Origin: Herbidospora daliensis
GTDB lineage: Bacteria; Actinomycetota; Actinomycetes; Streptosporangiales; Streptosporangiaceae
Length of the DNA stretch: 64,000 nt
Assembly (NCBI RefSeq): GCF_001570585.1
Contig: NZ_BBXF01000002.1
Coordinates: forward strand, 682,001-746,000
Direction of reading: 5' to 3'
The position numbers and the translations under genes were made by a program. Of this stretch, positions 46,157 to 54,230 are shown one piece after another. Below the pieces are notes generated by a model. That model saw nothing but the letters and a program-made list of their open reading frames with translations. It was not told the origin of the DNA and ran no database searches. Numbering within the stretch: position 1 is the first letter of the stretch; each line of letters begins with the position of its first letter.

Positions 46157-46257
46157 GCGGTCAATCTCACCACGACCCGTCTGAAATGGGCATACATCTT
46201 TGGATGTACAGAAGTTCGTCCGAACCGGCGAGGTAGGGCGTCGACTTCGAGACGAGC

Positions 46258-46911
46258 ATGGATTCCATGCTCTGGTTGATCATCGCGGTCGAGGCCGGCT
46301 TCTGGATCCTGCTCGCCACGGGCCTGCTGGTCCGGTACGGCCTGCGCCTGCGCCGCACCAGCTGGGCGATCCTGGCCCTGACCCCGGTGCTCGACCTGGT
46401 GCTGCTGGTGGCCGCCGTGATCGACATGCGCTCGGGCACCGTCGCGACCTGGCAACACGGCTTGGCCGGGGCGTACATCGCCTACTCGATCGTCTTCGGC
46501 CACCGGACCATCACGTGGGCCGACGAGTGGGTCGCCCGAGGCTTCAAGAAGCCGCCGAAAGTGCTCGGCGAGTGGGCGATCTGGTTCAGGATCGCGGGGG
46601 CGTACACGATCATGTGCCTGCTGCTCTTCGGGGCCATCGTCATGGTGGACGACCCCTCCCGGACCTCCGCCCTGACCGGTTTCATGCTCAACGCCCTGAA
46701 AGTCCCGCTGATCGCCCTGATCTGGCCCGTCACCGACTCACTGGGGCGTCAGTTCGGTAGGAAGCCGCACGGTGACCCGCCACCCGCCCATGTGGGGCCC
46801 GGCATGGACGCTCCCCCCGAGCGGAGTGGCCCGAGCCCGCATCAGCCGGACCCCCGACCTGCGCGAGGGCCGGACGCCGATCGGGCTGTCGATGGTCAGC
46901 GTGATCGATGA
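46258..46911 (+). CDS. Integral membrane protein
   Basis: 217 aa; hydrophobic segments at about residues 4-26, 35-55, 63-80, 105-128 and 140-158, with motif DEWVARGFKKPP in a cytosolic loop. The last ~55 residues are Pro/Arg/Gly-rich and are simply the antisense of the convergent ATPase-like gene, so the true functional end may be near residue 165. No family name; similar proteins are common in actinobacteria. Confidence 0.68.
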   Translation: MDSMLWLIIAVEAGFWILLATGLLVRYGLRLRRTSWAILALTPVLDLVLLVAAVIDMRSGTVATWQHGLAGAYIAYSIVFGHRTITWADEWVARGFKKPPKVLGEWAIWFRIAGAYTIMCLLLFGAIVMVDDPSRTSALTGFMLNALKVPLIALIWPVTDSLGRQFGRKPHGDPPPAHVGPGMDAPPERSGPSPHQPDPRPARGPDADRAVDGQRDR

Positions 46912-47247
46912 CGGCAGGTAGGAGATCATGACCGTCGCCGAGGTGGTGCCGTGCTCAAGCGCGCTGGTCAGCGCCTCTTGGACAATTCGATAGCCGGCCA
47001 GATCGACCTCTCTGGGCAGATCGCGGGTCGGCCCCTGGATGTGCAGACGCGTCGTCAGCCCCGCCTGCTTGCTGCGGTGCAGCAGGTCCATCGGGTCGGA
47101 GAGGCTGCGATGGTCGGCGCCCAGCACCCCGTTGATGCGCTCGACCAGCAGACGCTCGGCCTCCTCGGTGCGGCGTCTTTTCCGGCGGTGGACGATGGTT
47201 GAGGTGGCTAGCAGGATGACGATGGCGAGGATGCCCAGGTTCAGCAC
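46738..47247 (-). CDS. Degenerate histidine-kinase ATPase protein
   Basis: 169 aa, GTG start. One N-terminal TM helix and basic stretch, then a HATPase_c-like domain clearly related to the kinase at 45062-46156 (GP-TRDLPREVDLAGYRIVQEALTSALEHG). The essential N-box Asn is Ser (ALTSALEHG), the G2 box is eroded (GVRLMRARATPLGG) and there is no phospho-accepting His. So it is a pseudokinase or a decaying duplicate. It overlaps the convergent membrane-protein gene by 174 nt. Confidence 0.65.
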   Translation of the reverse strand: MLNLGILAIVILLATSTIVHRRKRRRTEEAERLLVERINGVLGADHRSLSDPMDLLHRSKQAGLTTRLHIQGPTRDLPREVDLAGYRIVQEALTSALEHGTTSATVMISYLPSSITLTIDSPIGVRPSRRSGVRLMRARATPLGGSVHAGPHMGGWRVTVRLPTELTPQ

Positions 47248-47362
47248 ATTAGGCCCCTGATCTGTGCGGTTATGTCGGTTCTTAACCGGCGGTGATCGGG
47301 GGTATGCCCGGGGGGTTGGGGACTTTGCCGGGAGTTGGACGAGGGTGTCTTCGGTTAACTGG

Positions 47363-47392
47363 TTCGGAGTAGGGGCGGGGACCCGCTATGCT
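47363..47392 (+). promoter_or_regulatory. Possible tRNA-Arg promoter
   Basis: TTCGGA (47363-47368), 18-nt spacer, TATGCT (47387-47392), 11 nt before the tRNA. Confidence 0.4.
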
Positions 47393-47403
47393 TACTTCTG
47401 CAA

Positions 47404-47476
47404 GCGGCCGTAGCTCAATGGATAGAGCATCTGACTACGGATCAGAAGGTTAGGGGTTCGAGTCCTCTCGGCCGCG
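47404..47476 (+). tRNA. tRNA-Arg (anticodon ACG)
   Basis: 73 nt: acceptor GCGGCCG / CGGCCGC, D arm TAGCTCAATGGATAGAGC, anticodon stem CTGAC-TACGGAT-TCAG type with ACG, T arm GGGGTTCGAGTCCTC; CCA not encoded. Attachment site for the small island that follows. Confidence 0.95.
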
Positions 47477-47523
47477 CAGCGGAAAGCCCAGGTCAGCGTC
47501 TCGCTGACCTGGGCTTTCGTGTT
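47476..47523. repeat. 48-nt repeat at tRNA-Arg 3' end, copy 1 (attL-like)
   Basis: Runs from the last tRNA base through the terminator. 47 of 48 bases match 49810-49857. Less strict similarity extends left to 47435, i.e. through the 3' half of the tRNA. Confidence 0.85.
47482..47518. terminator. tRNA-Arg terminator
   Basis: Perfect 17-bp stem (GAAAGCCC... / ...GGGCTTTC) with TCT loop. Part of the duplicated segment. Confidence 0.85.
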
Positions 47524-47789
47524 GTACGGGGGCGGGGAGTGGCGGGTGATCGTGCCAGGTACGTCCGCACGTTCACTAGATCAGATGCTCTACGGCGTCC
47601 CTCCGTTGTGGGCCTGCTATGCAAACTGGCGTTCGAGACTGGGCTGATACCAGCCCTCGCGAGGGTGTTGTTGCCGAGAAGGCACTGCTCGTAGGTCCGG
47701 TGGAGGACGTCGACGCTGTCACTGACCCACTCGGCCCCATGGTTCTCTGGGCCACCCCACCTTGTGTGTCGTGGAGAGAAGGGCCGCAT
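47493..47789 (-). pseudogene. Tyrosine integrase C-terminal relic
   Basis: Minus-strand frame reading AEWVSDSVDVLHRTYEQCLLG, which corresponds to the end of actinomycete integrases (AEWAGHSVDVLLRTYAKCLDG): the GHS motif is eroded to SDS, but the Tyr and its surroundings are kept. The neighbouring frame encodes a further fragment (TQGGVAQ, cf. NAGVP..VAEW), so frameshifts have accumulated. It lies next to tRNA-Arg and points towards it, as expected for an integrase that used this site. Confidence 0.7.
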
Positions 47790-48028
47790 GACTGAGGCAC
47801 CCGAGACTTCCCGGCGGCTGGCAATTACCCTCCAATGACTCTGTCCGTCAAAAGCCGCTGCCTACCTCCGACTGTATTGAGATACCTCTATTCGCGGAGA
47901 TGACGGCCGATTGGGGGACAAGGCATCACGACCCAGTTACTTTTCCTGGCATGCGGCAATAATTTCGGTGTCCAATCTGGTCTGACGTGCAATTATGCGA
48001 CTCGGCTCCCCGACCCCTGGAGGCCGCC

Positions 48029-49630
48029 ATGTTCGCCTATGGCCAGCTCACGCGCGCTCGCGGTATCGACCCCCGCTCCCTCACCTTCGCGGTGGTGGAT
48101 GTCGAGACCACTGGTCTGGATGCCCATGAGGGTGCGCGGATCTGCGAAATCGGCATCGTACGAATGTGCGGAGATGGAGTGGTTCTCGATGAGTATTCGA
48201 CCCTCGTCGACCCGATGTCTCCAATAACGAATGATGTGTATCACGGAATCACGGACACGATCGTCAAGGGTTCGCCGAGGTTCGATCACATCGCCGGAGA
48301 CGTGCTCGCCTACCTGGACGGCGCGATCGTGGTCGGACACAAACTCGACTACGAGGAAGAATTCCTGACAGCCGAGTTCGGCCGACTCGGTATTCGCCTT
48401 AGCGGTATCCCAGGTCTCTGCACGCTGGTCATGGCACGTACCCACCTCGACCGCCACGGCTACCGCCTCGACGAGATCGCCAGCCTCGTCACGGGTGAAT
48501 GGCCGGCTGCCGCACACTCCGCATTAGGCGACGCGCGCACGCTGGCATGGGTTCTCTCGAAATTCATCCAGGAAGCGCCGACACCGCTTTCCTGGTCGGG
48601 CATCCATCCGATCGCTCTGCCGACGTTCCAGCGAAGTGGATTCATCTCGCCACGAGCCGCAGGGTTGCGCCGGGGCACCGAAGGGTGGCTCGCCACCCTC
48701 ACTGCTCGTCTCCCTCTGATGACCTATCCACCCAGCCCGCGAGCCTCAGGAGTGGCCGATTATCAAGCGATGCTGGGGCATGCCCTCGCAGACGGGCGGA
48801 TCGTCGGCGAGGAAGCACAACAACTGGCACTGCTCGCGGCACGGGCGGGGCTGACCCAGACGACGGCGCGCTACCTCCACGAACGCTTTCTCGCGGACGT
48901 ACGCGCTCAGGCTGAAGCCGACGGGGTGGTCTCTGCAGCTGAGGTGAAGGAACTCCAGAAAGCGGCCAAGGAACTGGCTGCCACGCATTTGATCGGCGAC
49001 CTGGAGCAGGCCGCCGCCGCTGATCGTGCGCGGAAGAATGGGCCGCTCAAGGGGTGGCGCATTTTGCCGGTTGCCGACACTTCAGCCGTCATCGAGGTCA
49101 TGGATCTTGCGACCGCCAACGGAGCTGCGGTTGCGGTAAACGTCACCAAGACCGTCCGACTGGTTCTCACCGACGATGTGGACAACGCCGACCCTCGCCT
49201 TGTGAAAGCCCGAGCCGCTGGTATTCCCGTGGTGACCGCCGATGAGGCGCAAGAACTGCTGAACAGGGAGATCACACAGGCTGGCGCCAGTCTTTTCGCA
49301 ACGGCACGTGGTCAGGAGGTCGCCGAACAATTGGCGTTCGAGCACGAGCAACTGGCCCGGCGGCGCGGTCCGGAGTGGCACGCGGCATGGCGACCACATG
49401 CGCTTACGGCCGCCCAGTACAAAGCCGAGTTCATCGACCCGTACTCCGATTGGGACCCTCGAGGGTCGCGTTATTCGGTTGTCGTCGACTCTCCGGTGAG
49501 AACGGCGAGTGCCACTCGGGGCGTCCCTGCTACGACCAACCAGAAGAGCGGTGGCTGCGCTGGGCTTGTGCTTCTTGCATCAGGGCTCGGCGCCGTATTG
49601 GCCGAAGCCATGCGCAACATCATCGGCTGA
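48029..49630 (+). CDS. DEDD exonuclease-TerB-like-BRCT protein with C-terminal TM
   Basis: 533 aa, ATG 48029 after TGGAGG. Residues 20-172: DnaQ-type 3'-5' exonuclease with Asp24/Glu26 (VDVETTGL), Asp107 (GHKLDYEEEF) and His163/Asp168 (HSALGDARTLA). Residues ~240-330: helical TerB-like domain (MLGHALADGRIVGEEAQQLALLAARAGL; EADGVVSAAEVKEL). Residues ~345-415: BRCT-like, GWRILPV...VLTDDVDNADPRLVKARAAGIPVVT. A final hydrophobic segment (~510-530) could tether it to the membrane. The domain set suggests a DNA-damage or phage-response nuclease. Confidence 0.82.
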   Translation: MFAYGQLTRARGIDPRSLTFAVVDVETTGLDAHEGARICEIGIVRMCGDGVVLDEYSTLVDPMSPITNDVYHGITDTIVKGSPRFDHIAGDVLAYLDGAIVVGHKLDYEEEFLTAEFGRLGIRLSGIPGLCTLVMARTHLDRHGYRLDEIASLVTGEWPAAAHSALGDARTLAWVLSKFIQEAPTPLSWSGIHPIALPTFQRSGFISPRAAGLRRGTEGWLATLTARLPLMTYPPSPRASGVADYQAMLGHALADGRIVGEEAQQLALLAARAGLTQTTARYLHERFLADVRAQAEADGVVSAAEVKELQKAAKELAATHLIGDLEQAAAADRARKNGPLKGWRILPVADTSAVIEVMDLATANGAAVAVNVTKTVRLVLTDDVDNADPRLVKARAAGIPVVTADEAQELLNREITQAGASLFATARGQEVAEQLAFEHEQLARRRGPEWHAAWRPHALTAAQYKAEFIDPYSDWDPRGSRYSVVVDSPVRTASATRGVPATTNQKSGGCAGLVLLASGLGAVLAEAMRNIIG

Positions 49631-50438
49631 TCGTTTGCGAGCCGAGGCCGCAGCCGCCGAGCCACCCGCTTTGGTGAAACGTTCGGGTGGTCGTCACTCG
49701 CGTGATCCCGGAGAAGCTGAATCGTGGTCGCGGAGAAGATACCGCCCCCGTCACGCATTTGGTCTTGCCCTGTGGATCAGAGGGTCAGGCGTTGAGTTCT
49801 CTCGGTTGAGCAGCGGAAAGCCCAGGTCAGCGTCTCGCCGACCTGGGCTTTCGTGTTATCTAGGGCGCCGAAGATCAGGCGGCCAGCTCGGTGAGATGGT
49901 GACCGAGACGCCGTTCCGCTTCTTCCACGCCGATCTCGAGGAGAAGTCCCGCAGGTCCGTCGCAGGCGGCAAGGTCGCCCTGTTGATCTGGGTCTTGCGC
50001 TGCCATCAGCGCCTGTTCATCGAGCGCGGCGATGCGTGTGGCTGTGGCGCAGTCGCTCACGGGTGCTGCCGCCCGGGATCAGGCTCAGCCCCGTCTTCCA
50101 GTCGGTTGAGGATGGCCTCTATCTGGCTTAGCGCAGTTCGAGGGCGAGCTTGAGTTCAACGGCCGCGTGTTCGGCCTCGGATAGAGGCGATGCCCACGAA
50201 CGGCGTGGTGGATCGTCGGGTGGTCAGGTCGATGAAGATCGGGACGACCCAGTCGGAGCCGGTTATCGCCGGTAGCTCGGCGACTGGGCGGACTCGGCGT
50301 GGTTGAGGAAGTAGCCGGGGCTCCGGACTTGCTCGTCACAGGTGAGCAGGTCGACCGCCTGGGACAACTCGGTGAGGATGTCCGGCCTGATGAGGTTGAC
50401 CGGCGGATGCGGGTGTCACGGTCTGAGGTGGAACTGCC
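49631..50438. other. Gap holding att-like repeat and decayed sequence
   Basis: About 800 nt. Up to 49770 no gene is seen; 49770-49857 is the second copy of the tRNA-Arg 3' half and terminator; 49860-50430 holds short minus-strand frames with protein-like patches (e.g. DWVVPIFIDLTTRRS) but no intact gene. Probably the right edge of the island plus older remnants. Confidence 0.5.
49810..49857. repeat. 48-nt repeat, copy 2 (attR-like)
   Basis: Matches 47476-47523 with one mismatch (C for T in the terminator stem). Upstream bases 49770-49809 are an imperfect copy of the tRNA-Arg anticodon-to-T-arm region (e.g. GGATCAGA-GGTCAGG). Confidence 0.85.
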
Positions 50439-51437
50439 TCATCGGTGGGTCTTTCCCGAAGGAGACATCTGGCGGAGGCCGTCGTCCACGGTGGTGACGG
50501 GCGAGTAGCCGAGCCGGGTGCGGGCGCGGGTGATGTCGTAGGTCCGATCGCGGCCCATGAAGGCGACGATCCACTTCGTGAGAGGCGGCGGGGTGGTGCT
50601 GCGCCAGGCCTTGGCGGCGGTCTCCATGAGGGTGGCCAGCGTCGATGCGATCGGGCGCGGGACGCTGGCGGCCTTGCTCACGTCGAGGCCGCGGGTTGCG
50701 AGCAGCGGGGTGAAGAAGTCGCGGGCCGGCAGGGGGTCGCCGTCGGTGATGTAGCAGGTGAGGCCGTGTTCCCCGCGTGTCGTGGCGAGGGAGATCGCGT
50801 GGGCCAGGTTGTCGAAGTGGCAGAAGTCGATCAGGTGGCGGCCGCCGTCGATCCAGGAGAAACGGCCGGCTTCGACCGCTTCGACGAAGCCCTGCAGGTT
50901 GCCGGCTTCGCGTTTTCCCCAGAGGAAGGGCGGCCGGAGGATCACCAGCGTTGTGTCGCCGTGGGGCAGGGCGAGCAGTTCCTGTTCGGTACGTAGCTTG
51001 ACCCGGCTGTAGGCGATGTTCGGCCGGCCCGTCTCGGTCGTCTCGTCGACGGTGGCCGCGTGGTTGGCGCCGGTCGAGACGCTGGCCGCCGAGAGCAGCA
51101 CGAAGCGCCTGACCCCGGCGGTCACCGCCGCCTGGTAGAGGGCGAGGGTGGGCAGCAGGTTGCGCTGGACGAACAGGTCGTCGGGTCCCCAGAACTCCAT
51201 GTACGCCGCCGCGTGGACCACGGCCTCCATCTTGTCGAGAACGTCGGACCAGGCCGGAGGCGTGGGGCCGGTGAGCTCTGCCAGGTCGCCGCGCACCGGG
51301 GTCGCCCCGGCGGCCGTGACCTTCTGTGCGGCCAAGGCGGATCTCGCTAGGGCGTGCACCGTGTGTCCGTCGGCCACCAGTCTCCGGATGATCACGTCGC
51401 CAGCAGAACCGGATCCACCGGTCAGAAGGATGTCCAT
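50439..51437 (-). CDS. Extended SDR (NAD-dependent epimerase/dehydratase or 3-beta-HSD type)
   Basis: 332 aa. Nucleotide motif MDILLTGGSGSAGDVIIRRL, SAASVS strand and catalytic Tyr-Lys in YSRVK; LRPPFLWG and CHFDNLAHA are typical of extended, 3-beta-hydroxysteroid-dehydrogenase-like SDRs. Its substrate is probably a hydrophobic alcohol/ketone or sugar nucleotide; undecided. Divergent from a TetR regulator with two operator copies between them, so likely TetR-controlled. Confidence 0.86.
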   Translation of the reverse strand: MDILLTGGSGSAGDVIIRRLVADGHTVHALARSALAAQKVTAAGATPVRGDLAELTGPTPPAWSDVLDKMEAVVHAAAYMEFWGPDDLFVQRNLLPTLALYQAAVTAGVRRFVLLSAASVSTGANHAATVDETTETGRPNIAYSRVKLRTEQELLALPHGDTTLVILRPPFLWGKREAGNLQGFVEAVEAGRFSWIDGGRHLIDFCHFDNLAHAISLATTRGEHGLTCYITDGDPLPARDFFTPLLATRGLDVSKAASVPRPIASTLATLMETAAKAWRSTTPPPLTKWIVAFMGRDRTYDITRARTRLGYSPVTTVDDGLRQMSPSGKTHR

Positions 51438-51454
51438 GAGCGCCCTCCGTTAAA

Positions 51455-51469
51455 GTTGACGTTGTCATC
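51455..51469. promoter_or_regulatory. TetR operator copy 1
   Basis: GTTGAC-GTT-GTCATC, one mismatch pair from the perfect dyad at 51489-51503. Confidence 0.55.
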
Positions 51470-51488
51470 TGAAAGGTTGCATCGAGCG

Positions 51489-51503
51489 GTTGACGGTGTC
51501 AAC
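51489..51503. promoter_or_regulatory. TetR operator copy 2
   Basis: Perfect dyad GTTGAC-GGT-GTCAAC, centre 34 bp from copy 1, between the divergent SDR and TetR starts. Confidence 0.65.
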
Positions 51504-51519
51504 TGGGTAGGATGCCGCC

Positions 51520-52086
51520 GTGATCAGCCGCGTTGAATCCGCCGCCGCCACCCGCAGATCCCTGCTGGATGCGGCGGCCGCGTTGCTGGGTGAGGGCGGG
51601 CCCGAGGCGGTCACACTGCGAGAGGTCGGATCCCGGGCCGGGGTCAGCCGGGGTGCGCCCTATCGGCACTTCGACGACAAGGACCATCTGCTCACGGCGG
51701 TCGCGACCGAGGCCTGGGACGCGCTCGCCGACGAGGCCGTGGCACTGAGCGCCGACCCGGCGCGACCGGCGCACGACAAGCTGCGCGCCATGCTCTCCGG
51801 CCTGCTCGCCATCGGTCGCGAGAGGCCGCACCTCTACCGGTTGATGCACCGCCCGCCGGCCGCCGAGGAGATGCTCCGGGCGGCGGCCCGCAGCCAGGTA
51901 CCGTTCCTCGCCGTCCTAGGCGATCTTGTCGGCCCGGATCGGGCGCATCACTACGGGGCGTTGTTGCTGACCAGCGTGCACGGAATCCTGGGCATGGAGG
52001 CGAGCGGCCAGCTCACCCGGGAGAAATGGCGAACCGACGCCGACGAGATCCTCGAAACTCTCCTCGGTGCGCTCCCTGCCGACTAA
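51520..52086 (+). CDS. TetR/AcrR-family regulator
   Basis: 188 aa. N-terminal HTH (LREVGSRAGVSRGAPYRHFDDKDHLLTAV) and a TetR_C-type ligand domain (IGRERPHLYRLMHR). TAGGAT (51508-51513) 6 nt before GTG 51520 suggests a leaderless transcript, and the operators at 51455-51503 imply autorepression and control of the SDR gene. Confidence 0.92.
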   Translation: MISRVESAAATRRSLLDAAAALLGEGGPEAVTLREVGSRAGVSRGAPYRHFDDKDHLLTAVATEAWDALADEAVALSADPARPAHDKLRAMLSGLLAIGRERPHLYRLMHRPPAAEEMLRAAARSQVPFLAVLGDLVGPDRAHHYGALLLTSVHGILGMEASGQLTREKWRTDADEILETLLGALPAD

Positions 52087-52512
52087 CCAATCGAGAAGCC
52101 GTCGTGGGCGTCGGTCATGCCCAGGGTGAGGGCGAATACACTCAAGACCGCAAAGTGAGTGGCTAATCCCTGTCGGCAATCAGCTGAGCGGATACGTGAG
52201 GCAGTGGACTTGCCTTACCTCGATGCCATCGCTCGGTGGGTCAATCAAAGGTGCCAAAATCTCGCCTTGGCAGGCGGACTTACGCAGTTACCGCGCGATG
52301 GTGACGTCAACCAAAAGGGCATGTGTTAGACCCATTCGTTGGTCCTGCGGAAACCTAGAGTGTATGCCGCTACCGATCGTTCAGATATGTTGGCCACCAG
52401 CCCTGATGTGGTCAAACGGGAATGCGCCTGGTGGAAAGACCGCGACCTATTCCTGCAGCTGGATGCCGCAATTCCGTGTGAATCCCGAACACTGTGACAT
52501 GGAGAGAGGCTG
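52087..52512. other. Gap without a gene
   Basis: 425 nt; the only sizeable frame has composition unlike a protein. Nothing recognised apart from the ribosome site GAGAGAGG (52502-52509) for the next gene. Confidence 0.4.
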
Positions 52513-53082
52513 ATGAACGACGAGCAGGCCGGCTATCACCGACAGTTGGAGGGCGCAGAGGAGCTCATCAGCCTCACCTGGTGTCAGGGCAAGACGGTCG
52601 ACGACGTCGCGGTGGTCCTTGGTGCGCGGGACGACCGCGTGGTCATGCTGGACTGGAATGGCGCCGACGAAGCCGCATACGAAATCCACGAGGACGAGGG
52701 CATCCCCTGCACCGCTCTCATCGGCCCCCTCGGCGAATGGGTCCTCACGTGTGAGATGGAGGCCGGCTGGCGAGCCAAAGACCGCCTCGCGGAATTGTCG
52801 GCCGAGGGAAGGGCGCTGGCTCTCTTCGTCGGCCCGACGCTCTGTGTCTTCCAGTACGCCATCGCCGGCGAGTCGGTCACGCGCCTCGTCTCGTATGGCC
52901 CAGCAAGCCGCGAGGGCACCCAACCTGATGCACTCGACGCCCTGATTCGTGACCTGACCTGGAATGATGACCGCGAATTCGCGTCCGCGGGGCTGACTTT
53001 GGCCGAACGCCTCACGGGAGAGCGGTTCACCGGGGATTGGTATGCCGGCAGGAATCGATTCATCGTCTACGATCCCGACTGA
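52513..53082 (+). CDS. DUF6461-like protein
   Basis: 189 aa. LTWCQGKTVDDVAVVLGA at the start, GPLGEWVLTCEMEAGW, FVGP..CVFQYA and LAERLTGERFTGDW near the end match the general pattern of actinobacterial DUF6461 proteins, a SMI1/immunity-like small globular family. Function unknown; no toxin gene is adjacent. Confidence 0.75.
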   Translation: MNDEQAGYHRQLEGAEELISLTWCQGKTVDDVAVVLGARDDRVVMLDWNGADEAAYEIHEDEGIPCTALIGPLGEWVLTCEMEAGWRAKDRLAELSAEGRALALFVGPTLCVFQYAIAGESVTRLVSYGPASREGTQPDALDALIRDLTWNDDREFASAGLTLAERLTGERFTGDWYAGRNRFIVYDPD

Positions 53083-53105
53083 TCAACCCCTCCGAGGAGA
53101 ACCCC

Positions 53106-53885
53106 GTGCGCTTATCAGCCGCCGCAGCCGTCGCCGTTCTCGTTGCGACAGGTCTGTCCGCCGCGCCTGCCCAGGCCGCCTCTCCGAAGGTCGCCTACGG
53201 CTGGGCTTGGCCAGACGGCAAGGGAAAGCTTCGTATCGTGCCGCGCGCGGCGAAGTTGTACACGGCTTACAACGGCATCAAGACGTACCGTCTGAAGGCC
53301 GTCGCCGGAGCGAAGGAAATGCGGCTTGACTACTCGTCGGCCTCCTTCTATCGGATCTCGTCCACCTGCGCCGCCCGAGACATCGGCGGTAAATTCGCCG
53401 TGAGCGCCAAGGGGCTCGGCACGACCAAATGTGCTCCGCGCGACCTCGCCTTTGTTTTCGATCTCGGCCCCACGCCGGTCCGCGTCGTCTACAACGGCAC
53501 CAAGGCCGTCGGGATCCATCAGTTCTGGGCCGGTCCCGCGACCGAGAGGCCCATCACCGCTTTCGGCATGTTGCGGTATCGCGGTGACGGCACCCCGGGT
53601 CCCAGCATCAGCGGGATCGTGACCTTCACCCCCGAGGGCGGGCGGCCGATGACGCTCCGGTATGACGAGTGGGCCGGGTTCCACCGCATCGCCGCTGCGT
53701 GCGGCTCCGACTGGCTCTCCGCCCCGCTCGACGCGGCCGACAAGGACGGCCTGGGCTCCTATGCCTGCGGCGCGCGGCACATCACCGCGGTTTTCAAGCG
53801 GCTGAAGCAGCCCGTGTACGTCAAGCTCAAGTACACGCCCCTGGCCGGGCTGATGAGCGAGGTCTGGGAAGTCAGCCGAGATTGA
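53106..53885 (+). CDS. Secreted protein of unknown function
   Basis: 259 aa from GTG 53106, with GAGGAG 6 nt upstream. Signal peptide cleaved near AQA-ASP (residue ~24). The mature part has two similar halves (each with an R.S./AACGS type Cys region and YRLK/TLRYDEWAGFHRI strands), suggesting a duplicated beta domain. No known family. It is 24 nt from the DUF6461-like gene. Confidence 0.75.
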   Translation: MRLSAAAAVAVLVATGLSAAPAQAASPKVAYGWAWPDGKGKLRIVPRAAKLYTAYNGIKTYRLKAVAGAKEMRLDYSSASFYRISSTCAARDIGGKFAVSAKGLGTTKCAPRDLAFVFDLGPTPVRVVYNGTKAVGIHQFWAGPATERPITAFGMLRYRGDGTPGPSISGIVTFTPEGGRPMTLRYDEWAGFHRIAAACGSDWLSAPLDAADKDGLGSYACGARHITAVFKRLKQPVYVKLKYTPLAGLMSEVWEVSRD

Positions 53886-53930
53886 GAGAGCCCCGCTCGT
53901 GGACGGCCGTCCGTCCCGTGTGATGATGAC

Positions 53931-54090
53931 GGCGAAGGCGAGCGCGGACTGAGGAAACCGGTGTGAATCCGGTGCGGTCCCGCCACTGTGATCGGTGAGC
54001 GAGTCCCGAAAGCGTGCCACTGCCCCGGCGAAGGGGTGGGAAGGCGGGGACGAGCGTCGACCCGAGAGCCAGGAGACTCACGCGGTCGCC
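53931..54090 (+). promoter_or_regulatory. Cobalamin (B12) riboswitch
   Basis: Canonical aptamer: GGAAACCGGTGTGAATCCGG, then GCGGTCCCGCCACTGTGA, GGGAAGGCG and the B12 box GAGCCAGGAGACTCACG. A closing stem GGCGA / TCGCC pairs its ends. Downstream CTCCTC (54090-54095) can pair GAGGAG (54123-54128), a likely expression platform. It precedes the BtuF-like gene and should turn expression off when adenosyl- or other cobalamin is plentiful. Confidence 0.96.
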
Positions 54091-54230
54091 TCCTCGATGA
54101 ACTGGGGCGGATTTCCCCGGAGAGGAGCGGGCCTCGATGCCTGGCAGGCCGGTGGTGACGCCGCGAGACCCTTCAGCGATCCCTTTCTTAGATCCGCCCC
54201 GTTGTGCTCATTCCTTGAGAGGAAGATGTC

